NCBI GenBank assembly: GCA_002050355.1 | Contig: MWYY01000115.1 | Span: 62,001-126,000, forward strand | Origin: Acidobacteria bacterium 28-9 | GTDB taxonomy: Bacteria > Acidobacteriota > Blastocatellia > Pyrinomonadales > Pyrinomonadaceae | Direction: 5' to 3' | Length of the DNA: 64,000 nt | In this document: in pieces, positions 17,755 through 27,353 of the stretch | Position numbering within the stretch: position 1 is the first letter of the stretch | Layout of the letters: the number at the start of each line of letters is the position of its first letter | The notes under the pieces: model-generated | What the model was told of the DNA's origin: nothing | Databases searched by the model: none | What the model saw: the letters and a program-made list of their open reading frames with translations, nothing else | Made by a program: the position numbers and the translations under genes

Positions 17755-20226
17755 ATGAAAGAGAGTCGTGAAATCGTTCAAAGAAAGGTCAAAACGGTAG
17801 AAATCGAACAGCCTTTTGAGAGTCAAGTTCCATCACCAAGCGGCGGTTATGGCGCATACCGCGAAGTTTATGCTCAGGAAGGCTTTCAGTTATCGGATTA
17901 CTGGCGAGCTATCCGTAAAAGATTGTGGCTGGTTATCGGGATTGCCGTTTTGATGACAACTCTGGCGGCAATCTATATGGCACGCAAGCCTAATATTTAT
18001 GAAGCAAAAGCTGTCGTTCAGGTTGATACCGAACAGGCAAATCCTGATTTGGTTTCCAGCGAAAGACGCCTTCCGGCAGCAATTCAAGACCCATCTTATT
18101 ATAACACTCAGTTGCAGATTTTATACAGCGAAAGGCTTTTGCGAAGAGTTGTCAAAGATTTGAGTCTGGACAGCAACAAAGATTTTCAGAAAGTTAAAAC
18201 CGAAGAATCGGTTTCGGTTGTTAGATCGACCTTGAAAGCTCTGGGTTTAGCGACCGAAGTAACAAAAAAGACGGACAAAGGCGTCGAGGAAGTTTCCGTT
18301 TCGGCTAGTACGACTCTTGCCGAAGATATTTCCGAAGCAATCCGGCTCGCTCCCTACGTTAATATAATAAAAAAGGAATTGGGTATTGAGCCGGTAAGAG
18401 AAGGTCGCGGAACAAACAAAGACACGCGTTTGATTAATATTACATACCGTCATGCAAATCCGGAGCTTGCAGCGCTTATCGTTAACGGAATTGCTGAAAT
18501 TTTTACAAAATCAAATCAGGAAAAACGTTCGGGAACAAGTCGGAAAACAAACGACTTTTTGCAGGAGCGAATTGCCAACCTGCAATCGGAAATAAATTCC
18601 GGGGAACAGAGATTATATGAATTAACCAGAACAGCGGGTATTCTAAAAACCGACGATGAAAAAACAATTGTAACTGACAGCCTTTCGATTTTGAACAACC
18701 AACTGCTCGAAGCTGAAAATGCGCGTAAAGAAGCCGAAGCGCAATATAAAGCCATCAACGATTCGCCGGAAAGAGTAACCGCCCAGGCTGAAGAGCAAAT
18801 GGGGCGTTATATTACTGAGAGAGAAAATGAAATCCGCGCTCTGAATAACGAAAACCGTAGAACAATTGCAGGTCTTAGAGCTGAACGAGCAAAACTTTTA
18901 GAAGAGTATTTGGAGGGCGCAACGGAGGTAAAAGAGGTAGATAAAAAAATTGCGACGCTCGAAGAGGAAATCAAAAAGTCGGTGAGCAGTAATGAAGAAG
19001 AGTTAAAAAAATACCGCGCGCGCATAACCGGTGTAATTTTAGACAATCTAAAAACCAAATTAGACAAGGCAAGTAAGCAGGAAAACGAGCTGCGAATAGC
19101 TTATAACCAGCAATACAATCAAGCACAAGGACAAAATCAAACCGGCGTAACCCTAAGACTTTTGAAACAGGAAATTGATACTAAAAAAGGATTTCTCGAA
19201 AACCTTCAGAAAAATCAGCGTGAAAATGACGTTCAAGCGGTAGGGTCGGATAACAATATCAGCGTTGCCGAAATCGCAATTCCGCCCGAAACACCGATTG
19301 CGCCGCGTCGTCTGACAACGGTATTGGGCGCGCTTTTTTTATCGACTCTTTTCGGAATGGGACTCGCGCTCTTCCTTGAATACCTTGACGATACGATTCG
19401 CACGACCGAAGAAGTTGAAAGTTATTTGCAGCTTCCGGCTCTGGCAGCTATACCGACAATAGATTCGATGCCCAAGCGTAGACTTTTGCTGGTCGGCTCT
19501 AATAATGACGATGCCGGCGTGGGAACTTCGGAACTTTTAATTCATACCGATTCCCGTGGGGCATTGGCGGAAGCCTATCGGCAATTGCGAACTTCAATTC
19601 TGCTTTCAACCGCCGGTCACGCTCCGAAGTCTCTTTTAGTAACTTCCAGTCTTCCGGCAGAAGGAAAGACGACAACTGCTATCAATACGGCAATAAGTCT
19701 GGCTCAAACCGGTGCGAAGGTTTTGATTATAGACGCCGATATGCGTCGTCCGCGCCTGCATTCGGTTTTCGACATTAGCAACGGTCAAGGTTTAAGCACG
19801 CTTCTTTCCAGTGAATTTACAGAACAGGAAGTTTTAGATGTTATACAATACGACGAAGCGGCAAAGTTAAATTTAATGCCTTCGGGACCTGTGCCGCCGA
19901 ATCCGGCTGAATTGATTGGCTCTGAACAAATGTCGAATCTGTTGAAAACCGTACAGGATAATTTCACTCACGTTGTGGTTGATTCGCCGCCGATTGCTTC
20001 TTTTACCGACGGCGTGCTGATTGCTTCACTCGTTGACGGCGTGATACTGGTTGTTCACTCAGGCAAAAGTTCGCGCCAGATTATACGCCGCTCGCGCCAG
20101 CTTCTGATGGATGTCGGAGCAAAAGTTTTCGGGGTTGTTTTAAACAACGTCAATCTCCGTTCGCAAGATAATTATTATTATCAAAGTTATTATCACCGTG
20201 ATAATTACCGCCAGGACAGCGAATAA
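17755..20226 (+). CDS. Polysaccharide co-polymerase / bacterial tyrosine kinase (Wzc type)
   Basis: 823 residues. A Wzz domain is bounded by two membrane segments (about 55-75 and 520-543), with a long periplasmic coiled-coil (about 260-480) between them. The cytoplasmic BY-kinase follows: Walker A S-L-P-A-E-G-K-T-T-T (about 633-642), A' L-I-I-D-A-D-M-R-R-P and Walker B V-V-V-D-S-P-P. A C-terminal cluster of six or seven tyrosines lies in the last 20 residues and is the autophosphorylation tail. It controls chain length and export with the Wza-like protein. No low-molecular-weight tyrosine phosphatase gene is next to it. Confidence 0.95.
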   Translation: MKESREIVQRKVKTVEIEQPFESQVPSPSGGYGAYREVYAQEGFQLSDYWRAIRKRLWLVIGIAVLMTTLAAIYMARKPNIYEAKAVVQVDTEQANPDLVSSERRLPAAIQDPSYYNTQLQILYSERLLRRVVKDLSLDSNKDFQKVKTEESVSVVRSTLKALGLATEVTKKTDKGVEEVSVSASTTLAEDISEAIRLAPYVNIIKKELGIEPVREGRGTNKDTRLINITYRHANPELAALIVNGIAEIFTKSNQEKRSGTSRKTNDFLQERIANLQSEINSGEQRLYELTRTAGILKTDDEKTIVTDSLSILNNQLLEAENARKEAEAQYKAINDSPERVTAQAEEQMGRYITERENEIRALNNENRRTIAGLRAERAKLLEEYLEGATEVKEVDKKIATLEEEIKKSVSSNEEELKKYRARITGVILDNLKTKLDKASKQENELRIAYNQQYNQAQGQNQTGVTLRLLKQEIDTKKGFLENLQKNQRENDVQAVGSDNNISVAEIAIPPETPIAPRRLTTVLGALFLSTLFGMGLALFLEYLDDTIRTTEEVESYLQLPALAAIPTIDSMPKRRLLLVGSNNDDAGVGTSELLIHTDSRGALAEAYRQLRTSILLSTAGHAPKSLLVTSSLPAEGKTTTAINTAISLAQTGAKVLIIDADMRRPRLHSVFDISNGQGLSTLLSSEFTEQEVLDVIQYDEAAKLNLMPSGPVPPNPAELIGSEQMSNLLKTVQDNFTHVVVDSPPIASFTDGVLIASLVDGVILVVHSGKSSRQIIRRSRQLLMDVGAKVFGVVLNNVNLRSQDNYYYQSYYHRDNYRQDSE

Positions 20227-20282
20227 ATAATCGCTTCTCGAAATAAAATTTGAAGTGGAAAAAAGGTTTTTACGAATTAAAT

Positions 20283-21299
20283 ATGCAAAATCAGACGAAG
20301 GTTTTAGTTACTGGTGCGGGCGGTTTTATCGGCAGCCATCTGGTTACTTACCTAAAAAATAAAGGATTTTGGGTGCGCGGCGTTGATATAAAATACCCGG
20401 AATTCAGCAAAACAGATGCCGACGAATTTGAGATTTTGGATTTGCGTCGGTGGGACAATTGTTTGCAAACCACGAGAAACATCGAAGAAGTTTACGCGCT
20501 CGCCGCCGATATGGGCGGAATGGGTTTTATTTCCTCACACAACGCTCAGATTTTGTATAACAATTCTTTGATAAATCTGCATACACTGGAAGCAGCAAAA
20601 ACTAATGATGTAAAACGCTATCTTTACACTTCAAGTGCGTGTATCTATCCCGAACATCTGCAAGAAGTTACCGATGTCAAGCCCCTCCGAGAAGAAGATG
20701 CATATCCGGCGCAGCCGCAAGACGCTTACGGGTGGGAAAAACTTATCAGCGAGATTCTGTGTATGCACTATCGGAACGATTACGGAATTGAAACCAGAAC
20801 CGTGCGTTTTCATAACATCTTCGGCGAAAAGGGAACTTGGGAAGGCGGACGCGAAAAAGCGCCGGCGGCAATGTGTCGCAAAATTGCCGAAGCAAAATTA
20901 AACGGCAAGACGGAAATCGAAATTTGGGGCGACGGCGAACAGACTCGTTCGTTTTGTTATATAGAAGATTGCGTCGAGGGAATTTCCCGCTTGATGCGTT
21001 CTGATTTCTCTGAACCGCTCAATCTCGGACAAGACCGAATGGTAACAATAAATCAACTGGCAGATATTATTTCCGAAATTGCTGGCTTGAAAATAAATAA
21101 AAAACATATTGACGGACCACAAGGCGTTCGCGGAAGAAATTCCGACAATACAAAACTGCGCGAAATTCTCGGATGGGAGCCGCAAATTTCTTTAGAAGAA
21201 GGTTTACGCGATACTTATCGTTGGGTTGAAGAACAGGTTCAAGAAAGAAGCCTTAAAGACAACACTGAAAAGGCATTATATAAAAGTGTGGTTTCCTAA
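20283..21299 (+). CDS. GDP-mannose 3,5-epimerase-like SDR enzyme
   Basis: About 338 residues from the ATG at 20283; the TTG at 20250 is less likely. The Rossmann motif is T-G-A-G-G-F-I-G. It shows the GME hallmarks A-A-D-M-G-G-M-G-F-I, S-S-A-C-I-Y-P-E (catalytic Cys region), Y-G-W-E-K (Tyr/Lys pair) and E-K-A-P-A-A-M-C-R-K (second catalytic Lys region), as in the plant enzyme that makes GDP-L-galactose or GDP-L-gulose. The product would be a GDP-L-hexose precursor for the polysaccharide. Because a heptose nucleotidyltransferase is encoded nearby, a nucleotide-heptose substrate is an alternative; that is inference. Confidence 0.83.
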   Translation: MQNQTKVLVTGAGGFIGSHLVTYLKNKGFWVRGVDIKYPEFSKTDADEFEILDLRRWDNCLQTTRNIEEVYALAADMGGMGFISSHNAQILYNNSLINLHTLEAAKTNDVKRYLYTSSACIYPEHLQEVTDVKPLREEDAYPAQPQDAYGWEKLISEILCMHYRNDYGIETRTVRFHNIFGEKGTWEGGREKAPAAMCRKIAEAKLNGKTEIEIWGDGEQTRSFCYIEDCVEGISRLMRSDFSEPLNLGQDRMVTINQLADIISEIAGLKINKKHIDGPQGVRGRNSDNTKLREILGWEPQISLEEGLRDTYRWVEEQVQERSLKDNTEKALYKSVVS

Positions 21300-21312
21300 A
21301 ACCGAAAATGAA

Positions 21313-22152
21313 ATGAGTAGTAATTTTGCTGAAGTTTCAATAAACAAAGTAAAAGATTATTGGAACGCCAGACCTTGCAACATACGCCATTCGACGGCTG
21401 AAGTCGGAACCCGAGAGTATTTCGACCAGGTTGAAGCCCGAAAATACTTTGTCGAGCCGCATATTCCTCTCTTTGCCGAGTTTGAAAAATGGCGCGGGAA
21501 AAAGGTGTTGGAAATCGGCTGCGGAATCGGGACGGATACGATTAACTTTGCCCGCGCGGGCGCAGAGGTTACTGCTGTGGATTTATCGGTCAAATCTTTG
21601 GAATTAGCAAAAAAACGTGCCGAGATTTTCGGATTTTCCGACAGCATAAATTTTTTTGAAGCAAATGCCGAAAGACTTTCCGAATATGTCGCACCGCAAA
21701 AATTCGACCTTGTTTACTCATTCGGCGTCATACATCATTCGCCGAATCCTGAAAAAATTATTCAGCAAATAAAAGAAAATTTTGTAGGCAAAGACAGCAA
21801 ATTAAAATTGATGGTTTACTACCGTCATTCATGGAAAGTTTTGTGGATTTTACTCGGTTACGGAAAAGGAAAATTTTGGCAATTGGACAAAATGATTGCC
21901 ACTCATTCCGAAGCTCAAACAGGTTGTCCGATTACTTATTCTTACACAAAAGAAACAGTAAAGGATTTGTTAGGCGACGGTTTTGAGGCGGAAGATATTT
22001 TAGTTGACCATATTTTTCCTTATCGAATACCTGAATATGTGGAGCATAAGTACTTGAAAGAATGGTATTTCCGTTATTTACCAGAAAGTGTATTTAGAAA
22101 ACTCGAAAGAATGTTCGGATGGCATTTGTGCTTAACTGCTAAAGTGAAATAA
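21313..22152 (+). CDS. Class I SAM-dependent methyltransferase
   Basis: About 279 residues from the ATG at 21313. The frame could start earlier inside the upstream gene, but the conserved sequence begins here (I-N-K-V-K-D-Y-W-N-A-R-P-C-N). The SAM-binding motif is V-L-E-I-G-C-G-I-G-T-D (about 67-77), followed by motif II V-D-L-S and motif IV D-L-V-Y-S-F-G-V-I-H-H. It is probably a sugar O-methyltransferase acting on the polysaccharide or a nucleotide sugar, judged only from position. It is separated by 13 bases from the epimerase gene and 33 from the dehydrogenase gene. Confidence 0.8.
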   Translation: MSSNFAEVSINKVKDYWNARPCNIRHSTAEVGTREYFDQVEARKYFVEPHIPLFAEFEKWRGKKVLEIGCGIGTDTINFARAGAEVTAVDLSVKSLELAKKRAEIFGFSDSINFFEANAERLSEYVAPQKFDLVYSFGVIHHSPNPEKIIQQIKENFVGKDSKLKLMVYYRHSWKVLWILLGYGKGKFWQLDKMIATHSEAQTGCPITYSYTKETVKDLLGDGFEAEDILVDHIFPYRIPEYVEHKYLKEWYFRYLPESVFRKLERMFGWHLCLTAKVK

Positions 22153-22185
22153 AAATTAAGAAAGAGGATATTTAAAATCGAATAA

Positions 22186-23565
22186 ATGCAGAAAAAAATT
22201 TCCGTTATCGGTTTGGGAAAATTAGGAGCAAGTATGGTTGCCGCGATTGCAAGTCGCGGCTTTGAAGTTATTGGAGTAGATGTCAATCAAAAATCGGTTG
22301 ATGCCGTCAACGCCGGGCGCGAGCCGGTTCAAGAGACAAATTTAGAGAAATACATTTCCGAAAACCAAGAACGGATTCGCGCAACTATGAGCCACGAGGA
22401 AGCAATCCTCAATTCGGATTTATCATTTGTAATTGTACCGACGCCGAGCGATGAAAAGGGTTCATTTTCTTTGCAGTATGCGGCTTGGGCTTTTAAGGAA
22501 ATAGGGAAAGCTCTCGCAAAAAAGAATGCTTATCATCTTGTAGTTTTAACCAGTACGGTTTTGCCGGGCGCGACACGCTTCGGACTTCTTCCGATTTTGG
22601 AAAAAGAATCGGGGAAAAAATGCGGCGAAGATTTCGGACTTTGTTACAGCCCGGAATTTATTGCTCTGGGTAGCGTTATCAGAGATTTTTTGAACCCCGA
22701 TTTTACACTTGTCGGCGAATTCGACGTGCGTTCGGGGAGTGAATTAGAAGAATTTTATTCGGAGGTAATGTTCGGCAACGCGCCTTGCAAGCGTATGAGT
22801 TTGGAAAATGCCGAATTGACAAAAATTTCGGTCAACACTTTCGTTACAACAAAAATCACTTTTGCCAATATGCTGGCGGATTTGTGCGAAAGGATTCCGG
22901 GCGGAAACGTTGATGTCGTAACCGACGCGCTCGGGTCGGATTCACGCATTGGGCGAAAATATTTGACCGGAGCGCTCGGTTACGGCGGACCTTGTTTTCC
23001 GCGCGATAATGTCGCTCTGAGTTATATGGCGCGAACTTTAAATTCCTGCGCCGACATTGCCGAAACGACCGACCGCGTTAATCGCTCGATGGCGGACACG
23101 ATAACGGAAAAACTGCGTCCGATAATCCAAAAAGGTAAAACGGTTGCAATATTAGGTTTGGCATATAAACCGAGTTCTCATGTTGTCGAAGAATCACAGG
23201 GCGTATACTTAGGAAAAACACTTTCAGAAGCCGGTGCGCGTGTGGTAGCTTACGATCCGTTGGCTAACGAAAGCGCAAATGCCGAGTTGAACGGGAAAAT
23301 TGTGATTTTAGATTCGGCAAAAAAATGTCTTGCCCAAGCCGATATTGTTTTGATAACCACTGCCGACGATGAATTCAAACAATTACTGACAAACGATTTT
23401 GTTGTGGACGGAAAGGAAGTAACCGTCTATGATTTTTGGCGGATTTTGAAAGAAGAACTCTCCGGTAAAGAAAAAGTTAATTATATTCCGATCGGTTGCG
23501 GTACAAATGACGAAAGGCAATCTCAATTTCTTAAAGAACTTTGGGGTAATGAAGCGAATATTTAA
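22186..23565 (+). CDS. UDP-glucose/UDP-sugar 6-dehydrogenase family
   Basis: 459 residues. It has an NAD-binding Rossmann start (S-V-I-G-L-G-K-L-G), P-T-P-S-D in the coenzyme domain, S-T-V-L-P-G, and S-P-E-F. The catalytic Cys is in G-Y-G-G-P-C-F-P-R-D (about 265-274), and the C-terminal UDP-binding domain holds G-L-A-Y-K-P-S-S. The enzyme oxidises the C6 hydroxyl to a uronic acid in two NAD-dependent steps. UDP-glucose, UDP-GlcNAc or GDP-mannose are all possible substrates for this family, and I cannot choose from sequence alone. It provides an acidic sugar to the locus. Confidence 0.88.
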   Translation: MQKKISVIGLGKLGASMVAAIASRGFEVIGVDVNQKSVDAVNAGREPVQETNLEKYISENQERIRATMSHEEAILNSDLSFVIVPTPSDEKGSFSLQYAAWAFKEIGKALAKKNAYHLVVLTSTVLPGATRFGLLPILEKESGKKCGEDFGLCYSPEFIALGSVIRDFLNPDFTLVGEFDVRSGSELEEFYSEVMFGNAPCKRMSLENAELTKISVNTFVTTKITFANMLADLCERIPGGNVDVVTDALGSDSRIGRKYLTGALGYGGPCFPRDNVALSYMARTLNSCADIAETTDRVNRSMADTITEKLRPIIQKGKTVAILGLAYKPSSHVVEESQGVYLGKTLSEAGARVVAYDPLANESANAELNGKIVILDSAKKCLAQADIVLITTADDEFKQLLTNDFVVDGKEVTVYDFWRILKEELSGKEKVNYIPIGCGTNDERQSQFLKELWGNEANI

Positions 23566-23588
23566 CTGTATATAAAATTATTTAAGAC

Positions 23589-24494
23589 GTGAAAAGAGTA
23601 GAAATCGTAGCTCCTGTTCATAACCGACGTGAAATTACTTTGCAGTGTCTGCGCAGCCTTTCAAGAATTGCAACACGAGGCATAGACGTTCATATTGTAA
23701 TTGTTGACGACGGTTCGGCTGATGGAACTGGCGAAGCCATCAGAAAGGAATTTCCAAAAGTCGAGATTGTGAAAGGTGACGGCAGTTTATGGTTTACAGA
23801 AGGCACAAACGTCGGCGTGCGAACTGCGTTAAAGCATAATCCGGATTTTGTTTTAATGATGAATGACGATCAGGTTTTCGACTCACAATTCTTACAGTAT
23901 ATGGTTGAAACAGCAGAGAAATATCCGCGTTCTATCATCGGTTCGCTGCTTTTGCTGTGGGACACGCCGCACAAACTTTTTCAAACTTCGCCGCGTTGGG
24001 AAACATTTTCCGGCGGTTGGCGACATTGGCATCACCAGACGGTTTGGACGATTCCCGAAAAAGCTTGGGAAGTAGGAGTAATCGCCGGAAATTGTCTGTT
24101 AATTCCGGTTCAGGCAATTAAAGAATTAGGTTTGATGAATTCAAAACGCTACCCAAATTTTGGAGATGCAGAATATACACCGCGACTCAGGAAAAATGGA
24201 TGGAAACTTCTTATAGAACCGCGCGCGCGCGTTTTTTGCCAACCGAATAATCTTCCCGGGAAAGTCGGAAAAATGAGTTTTAGAGAAAAAATTAACGCTC
24301 TCATCTTTAACCTCGGTCATATTCATAATTTAAGGCGAAGGTTTTACGCAAATTTAGACGGCGCGCCGTCTAAATTACAGGGTGCGGCGGCGTTTTGCGC
24401 GTTTTTCGTTCGTGCCGCTTTAAATAAAAGCCCTGAGGGTTCATGGGCAAATGAACAACCTGAAAAAGAGTTAAAAGAAATGTTCAAAAGTTGA
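23589..24494 (+). CDS. Family 2 glycosyltransferase
   Basis: 301 residues from a GTG start. GT-A fold: V-A-P-V-H-N-R-R at the N terminus, V-D-D-G-S-A-D-G-T (about 41-49), and the metal-binding L-M-M-N-D-D-Q-V-F (about 90-98). A rhamnosyl/galactosyl-transferase-like C-terminal half contains G-D-A-E-Y. It lacks membrane segments and probably acts on the lipid-linked repeat unit at the cytoplasmic face. Donor and acceptor are unknown. Confidence 0.87.
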   Translation: MKRVEIVAPVHNRREITLQCLRSLSRIATRGIDVHIVIVDDGSADGTGEAIRKEFPKVEIVKGDGSLWFTEGTNVGVRTALKHNPDFVLMMNDDQVFDSQFLQYMVETAEKYPRSIIGSLLLLWDTPHKLFQTSPRWETFSGGWRHWHHQTVWTIPEKAWEVGVIAGNCLLIPVQAIKELGLMNSKRYPNFGDAEYTPRLRKNGWKLLIEPRARVFCQPNNLPGKVGKMSFREKINALIFNLGHIHNLRRRFYANLDGAPSKLQGAAAFCAFFVRAALNKSPEGSWANEQPEKELKEMFKS

Positions 24495-24518
24495 GTGAAA
24501 ACATTAAAGATCAACGGA

Positions 24519-24559
24519 AACTTCTCAAGACAATACTTTTGAGTTGTTTAGGAGAAGTT
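24519..24559 (+). repeat. Imperfect inverted repeat in the gap between two glycosyltransferase genes
   Basis: AACTTCTC (24519-24526) pairs with GAGAAGTT (24552-24559), and a further ACAA/TTGT pairing lies inside. No T-run follows, so it is not a plain intrinsic terminator. It may be an RNA processing or pausing hairpin in the only sizeable gap (136 bases) of this part of the operon. Confidence 0.4.
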
Positions 24560-24630
24560 ACTTTAACAGTCTATTGTCTGACACTTCACAAACAACTTAA
24601 AGCTATAAATTAGAAAAATTTTATTTTTAA

Positions 24631-25842
24631 ATGCTCCCGAAGAAGGTATTTTATATTTGGAATTATTTAGAATGGGGCGGAGCGCAAGTTTATTTTTTCG
24701 GCTTGATGAACGAAATGAAAAATTACTCCGATGTGCTTGCGATTATGCCGTCGGGTTCAAACGAGCAGTTATTAAAATTTTTACATAATTTACAAATACC
24801 TTGTGAATTTTTCGATTCTCACACGGATACAAAACCGGCACCGACCTTTGCGAGAAAGTTGCAACGCCACTGGAATAAAATCTACTGCGAATTTGTAATG
24901 CTCAAATATTTAAACAAATTCGATTTTTCCGACAGCGTAATTCACATCGAAATCGCTCCCTGGCAATCACTTTTTGCTTTGCTCTGGCTTTGCCGAAAAG
25001 CAAAAGTTTTTGTAACCGTTCATAATTCTATTTTACCGATTCCAAAACACCGATATTTTATTTGGCTGGCGAAATTCGGGATTCTTGCCCGAATGAAAAA
25101 CTTTCATATTTTTACGGCTAATAATGACGCTAAGGAAAGTTTGAAATTGCTGGTTCCGGAAGATTTTTTTCAAAAGATAAAAGTAACGCACGCTTATATT
25201 AATCCGCAAGAGATTAATCAGGCATTACGTACGAAAATTAATCGAAACGAGATCTGCGAAAAATACAACTTGCCGAAAGATAAATTTTTGGTTTTTTGTG
25301 TCGGACAGTTTATCGACCGAAAAGGACGTTGGATATTTTTAGAAGCGGCGGCGAAACTCAAGCAAACAAACGACGACATTGCGTTTGTTTGGATTTCCAA
25401 CTCAAAACCAAGCAATATGGATTTGGAAAAAGCAAAAAGTTTCGGTCTTGGCAAGGGCTTTGTTTTTATAACCTCAGAACAAGTTGGACGAGAGCATATA
25501 GATTTATTTAACTTACTTCGCGTGGCTGATGTTTTTTCCCTGCCGAGTTATATCGAAGGATTACCGATTTCATTGCTCGAAGCGATGGCTCTAGGAATTC
25601 CGAGTGTTTCAACCGACATAAACGGCATTCCCGAAGCCATCAAACATCTCGAAACCGGCTATCTGATTGCGCCCGGAGCGGTCAAAGAATTAAAAAATGC
25701 CATACAGACATTAAAAGATGATTCAACTTTGCGTGAAAGATTATCGAAAAACGGACGCGAATTTATTTTGACAAATTTCAGCGAAGAAGTAGTCGCCAAA
25801 ATCGCGGCTGAAAACTACATCGAATCGTTCGACAGAAATTAA
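24631..25842 (+). CDS. Family 4 glycosyltransferase
   Basis: 403 residues, GT-B fold. The N-terminal acceptor domain begins W-N-Y-L-E-W-G-G-A-Q. The C-terminal nucleotide-sugar domain has V-G-Q-F-I-D-R-K-G-R and the retaining GT4 E-x7-E motif in Y-I-E-G-L-P-I-S-L-L-E-A-M (about 309-320). It is an inverting-or-retaining hexosyltransferase of unknown donor. It overlaps the flippase start by one base (TAATG), giving tight coupling. Confidence 0.88.
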   Translation: MLPKKVFYIWNYLEWGGAQVYFFGLMNEMKNYSDVLAIMPSGSNEQLLKFLHNLQIPCEFFDSHTDTKPAPTFARKLQRHWNKIYCEFVMLKYLNKFDFSDSVIHIEIAPWQSLFALLWLCRKAKVFVTVHNSILPIPKHRYFIWLAKFGILARMKNFHIFTANNDAKESLKLLVPEDFFQKIKVTHAYINPQEINQALRTKINRNEICEKYNLPKDKFLVFCVGQFIDRKGRWIFLEAAAKLKQTNDDIAFVWISNSKPSNMDLEKAKSFGLGKGFVFITSEQVGREHIDLFNLLRVADVFSLPSYIEGLPISLLEAMALGIPSVSTDINGIPEAIKHLETGYLIAPGAVKELKNAIQTLKDDSTLRERLSKNGREFILTNFSEEVVAKIAAENYIESFDRN

Positions 25843-27347
25843 TGGAAAAGCAGCAACCCCAAACAACACGTAGTGTAGGAAGAAATGTGCTGTACGGTTT
25901 CTCGACTTGGTTTCTGCCCTTGGGACTTAGTTTTTATGCAACACCGAAAATTGTAAATGCTTTGGGTGACCATGATTATGGAATTTACGCGCTGGTTTTG
26001 GGATTTGTCGGTTATTCATTTAATTTTAGCTTCGGGCGTGCCATTACGAAATACATCGCCGAATATCGAGCTGTTGGAGAAGACGAAAAAATCCCTGACA
26101 TTATTTCATCAGCCTTTTTCGTCAACATTTTAGTCGGATTATTGAGCGTTTCTATCTTTTGTCTGACTTCCGGTTGGCTGGTTGAATATGTTTTCAAAAT
26201 AGAACCCGCAGCGCAAAACAAAGCGACGATTGCTTTATATATTGCTTCGACAATAATTTTTTTCACGATGCAGAATCAGATTTTCTCTTCAATTCTGCAA
26301 GGCATACATCGCTTCGACGTTTACTCGAAAATATTCAATCTCAACAATATTGCATTATTAGTCGGCAATCTTTTTCTGGCAATCAGCGGATATGGACTTT
26401 TGAGCTTATTCTATTGGAATTTAGCCGTAACCGTTTTGACATCTTTGGTTTATGTTTTTACGGCGAAGCGTTTTATGCCGGATTTTAAGTTGAGTTTTCG
26501 GTTTAAAGGCGAAATTCTACGGTTGATAATAAAATATAGCGCAGGAATTATCGGCTATCAAATTTTGTCGAATTTTTTGCTGCTTTTCGAGAGAGGCTGG
26601 ATAAGCAACCAAATGGAAACGAAAAGTCTGACTTATTATGTAGTGCCGATGCAGCTTTCCTTTTATATTCACGGCTTTATATCGAGTTTGACGCTTGTTT
26701 TATTTCCTCTTTCGAGCGAACTAAAAAACGATAAAGAGAAGTTGCTTCGCCTCTACACAAAAGCAACAAAAATAGTTTGTTTTTTCGTGTTTTTTTTGGG
26801 AACTACTCTTATATCGGAAAGCAACATTTTTCTGACTCTTTGGATGGGTCCGGTTTTTGCCGAAAAAACTTCCGTTCTCCTGGTAATTCATACGATAACT
26901 TACAGCCTGTTAGCTATTCAAATTGTATCCTGGCAAATGACGGAAGGGTTGGGTTACCCGAGCTATAACTGCTATCTTTTTATGATATGCTTGATTGTCA
27001 GCCTTTTTTTGATGGTTAGCCTGACGCAAAATTTTGGACTCGAAGGCGTAGCAACGGGAAGGATGGCTGGCTACATGGCAATTTTCTTTTCGATTTTTTA
27101 TGTTGAAAAATGGTTTTTCGGACATGTTCAGTTGAGTTTTTGGGTGAAAATTCTGAGTGTTTTGCTGACAGCGTCAGTTTTTGCGGCTATTATTGAAAAA
27201 TCAATCGTTGAATTTTTTTCATTCAGTTGGTTGAGTTTCTTGACGGCGACTTTTTTCGGGGGCGTCGTCTATGTTTTGATTGCTTGGATTCTGGGTTTCA
27301 TAAAAGAGGATGAGAAAATTTTGCTCAAGCATGTTTTGCAAAGATGA
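25842..27347 (+). CDS. Wzx-type oligosaccharide flippase (MOP superfamily)
   Basis: 501 residues with about 13-14 hydrophobic segments. It begins with the family pattern of a first helix following S-V-G-R-N-V-L-Y-G-F-S, and A-L-G-D-H-D-Y-G-I-Y-A lies near residue 45. It would move the undecaprenyl-linked repeat unit across the inner membrane for polymerisation. The one-base overlap with the upstream GT4 gene and the 6-base gap to the downstream methyltransferase gene place it in the middle of the operon. Confidence 0.9.
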   Translation: MEKQQPQTTRSVGRNVLYGFSTWFLPLGLSFYATPKIVNALGDHDYGIYALVLGFVGYSFNFSFGRAITKYIAEYRAVGEDEKIPDIISSAFFVNILVGLLSVSIFCLTSGWLVEYVFKIEPAAQNKATIALYIASTIIFFTMQNQIFSSILQGIHRFDVYSKIFNLNNIALLVGNLFLAISGYGLLSLFYWNLAVTVLTSLVYVFTAKRFMPDFKLSFRFKGEILRLIIKYSAGIIGYQILSNFLLLFERGWISNQMETKSLTYYVVPMQLSFYIHGFISSLTLVLFPLSSELKNDKEKLLRLYTKATKIVCFFVFFLGTTLISESNIFLTLWMGPVFAEKTSVLLVIHTITYSLLAIQIVSWQMTEGLGYPSYNCYLFMICLIVSLFLMVSLTQNFGLEGVATGRMAGYMAIFFSIFYVEKWFFGHVQLSFWVKILSVLLTASVFAAIIEKSIVEFFSFSWLSFLTATFFGGVVYVLIAWILGFIKEDEKILLKHVLQR

Positions 27348-27353
27348 AAATAG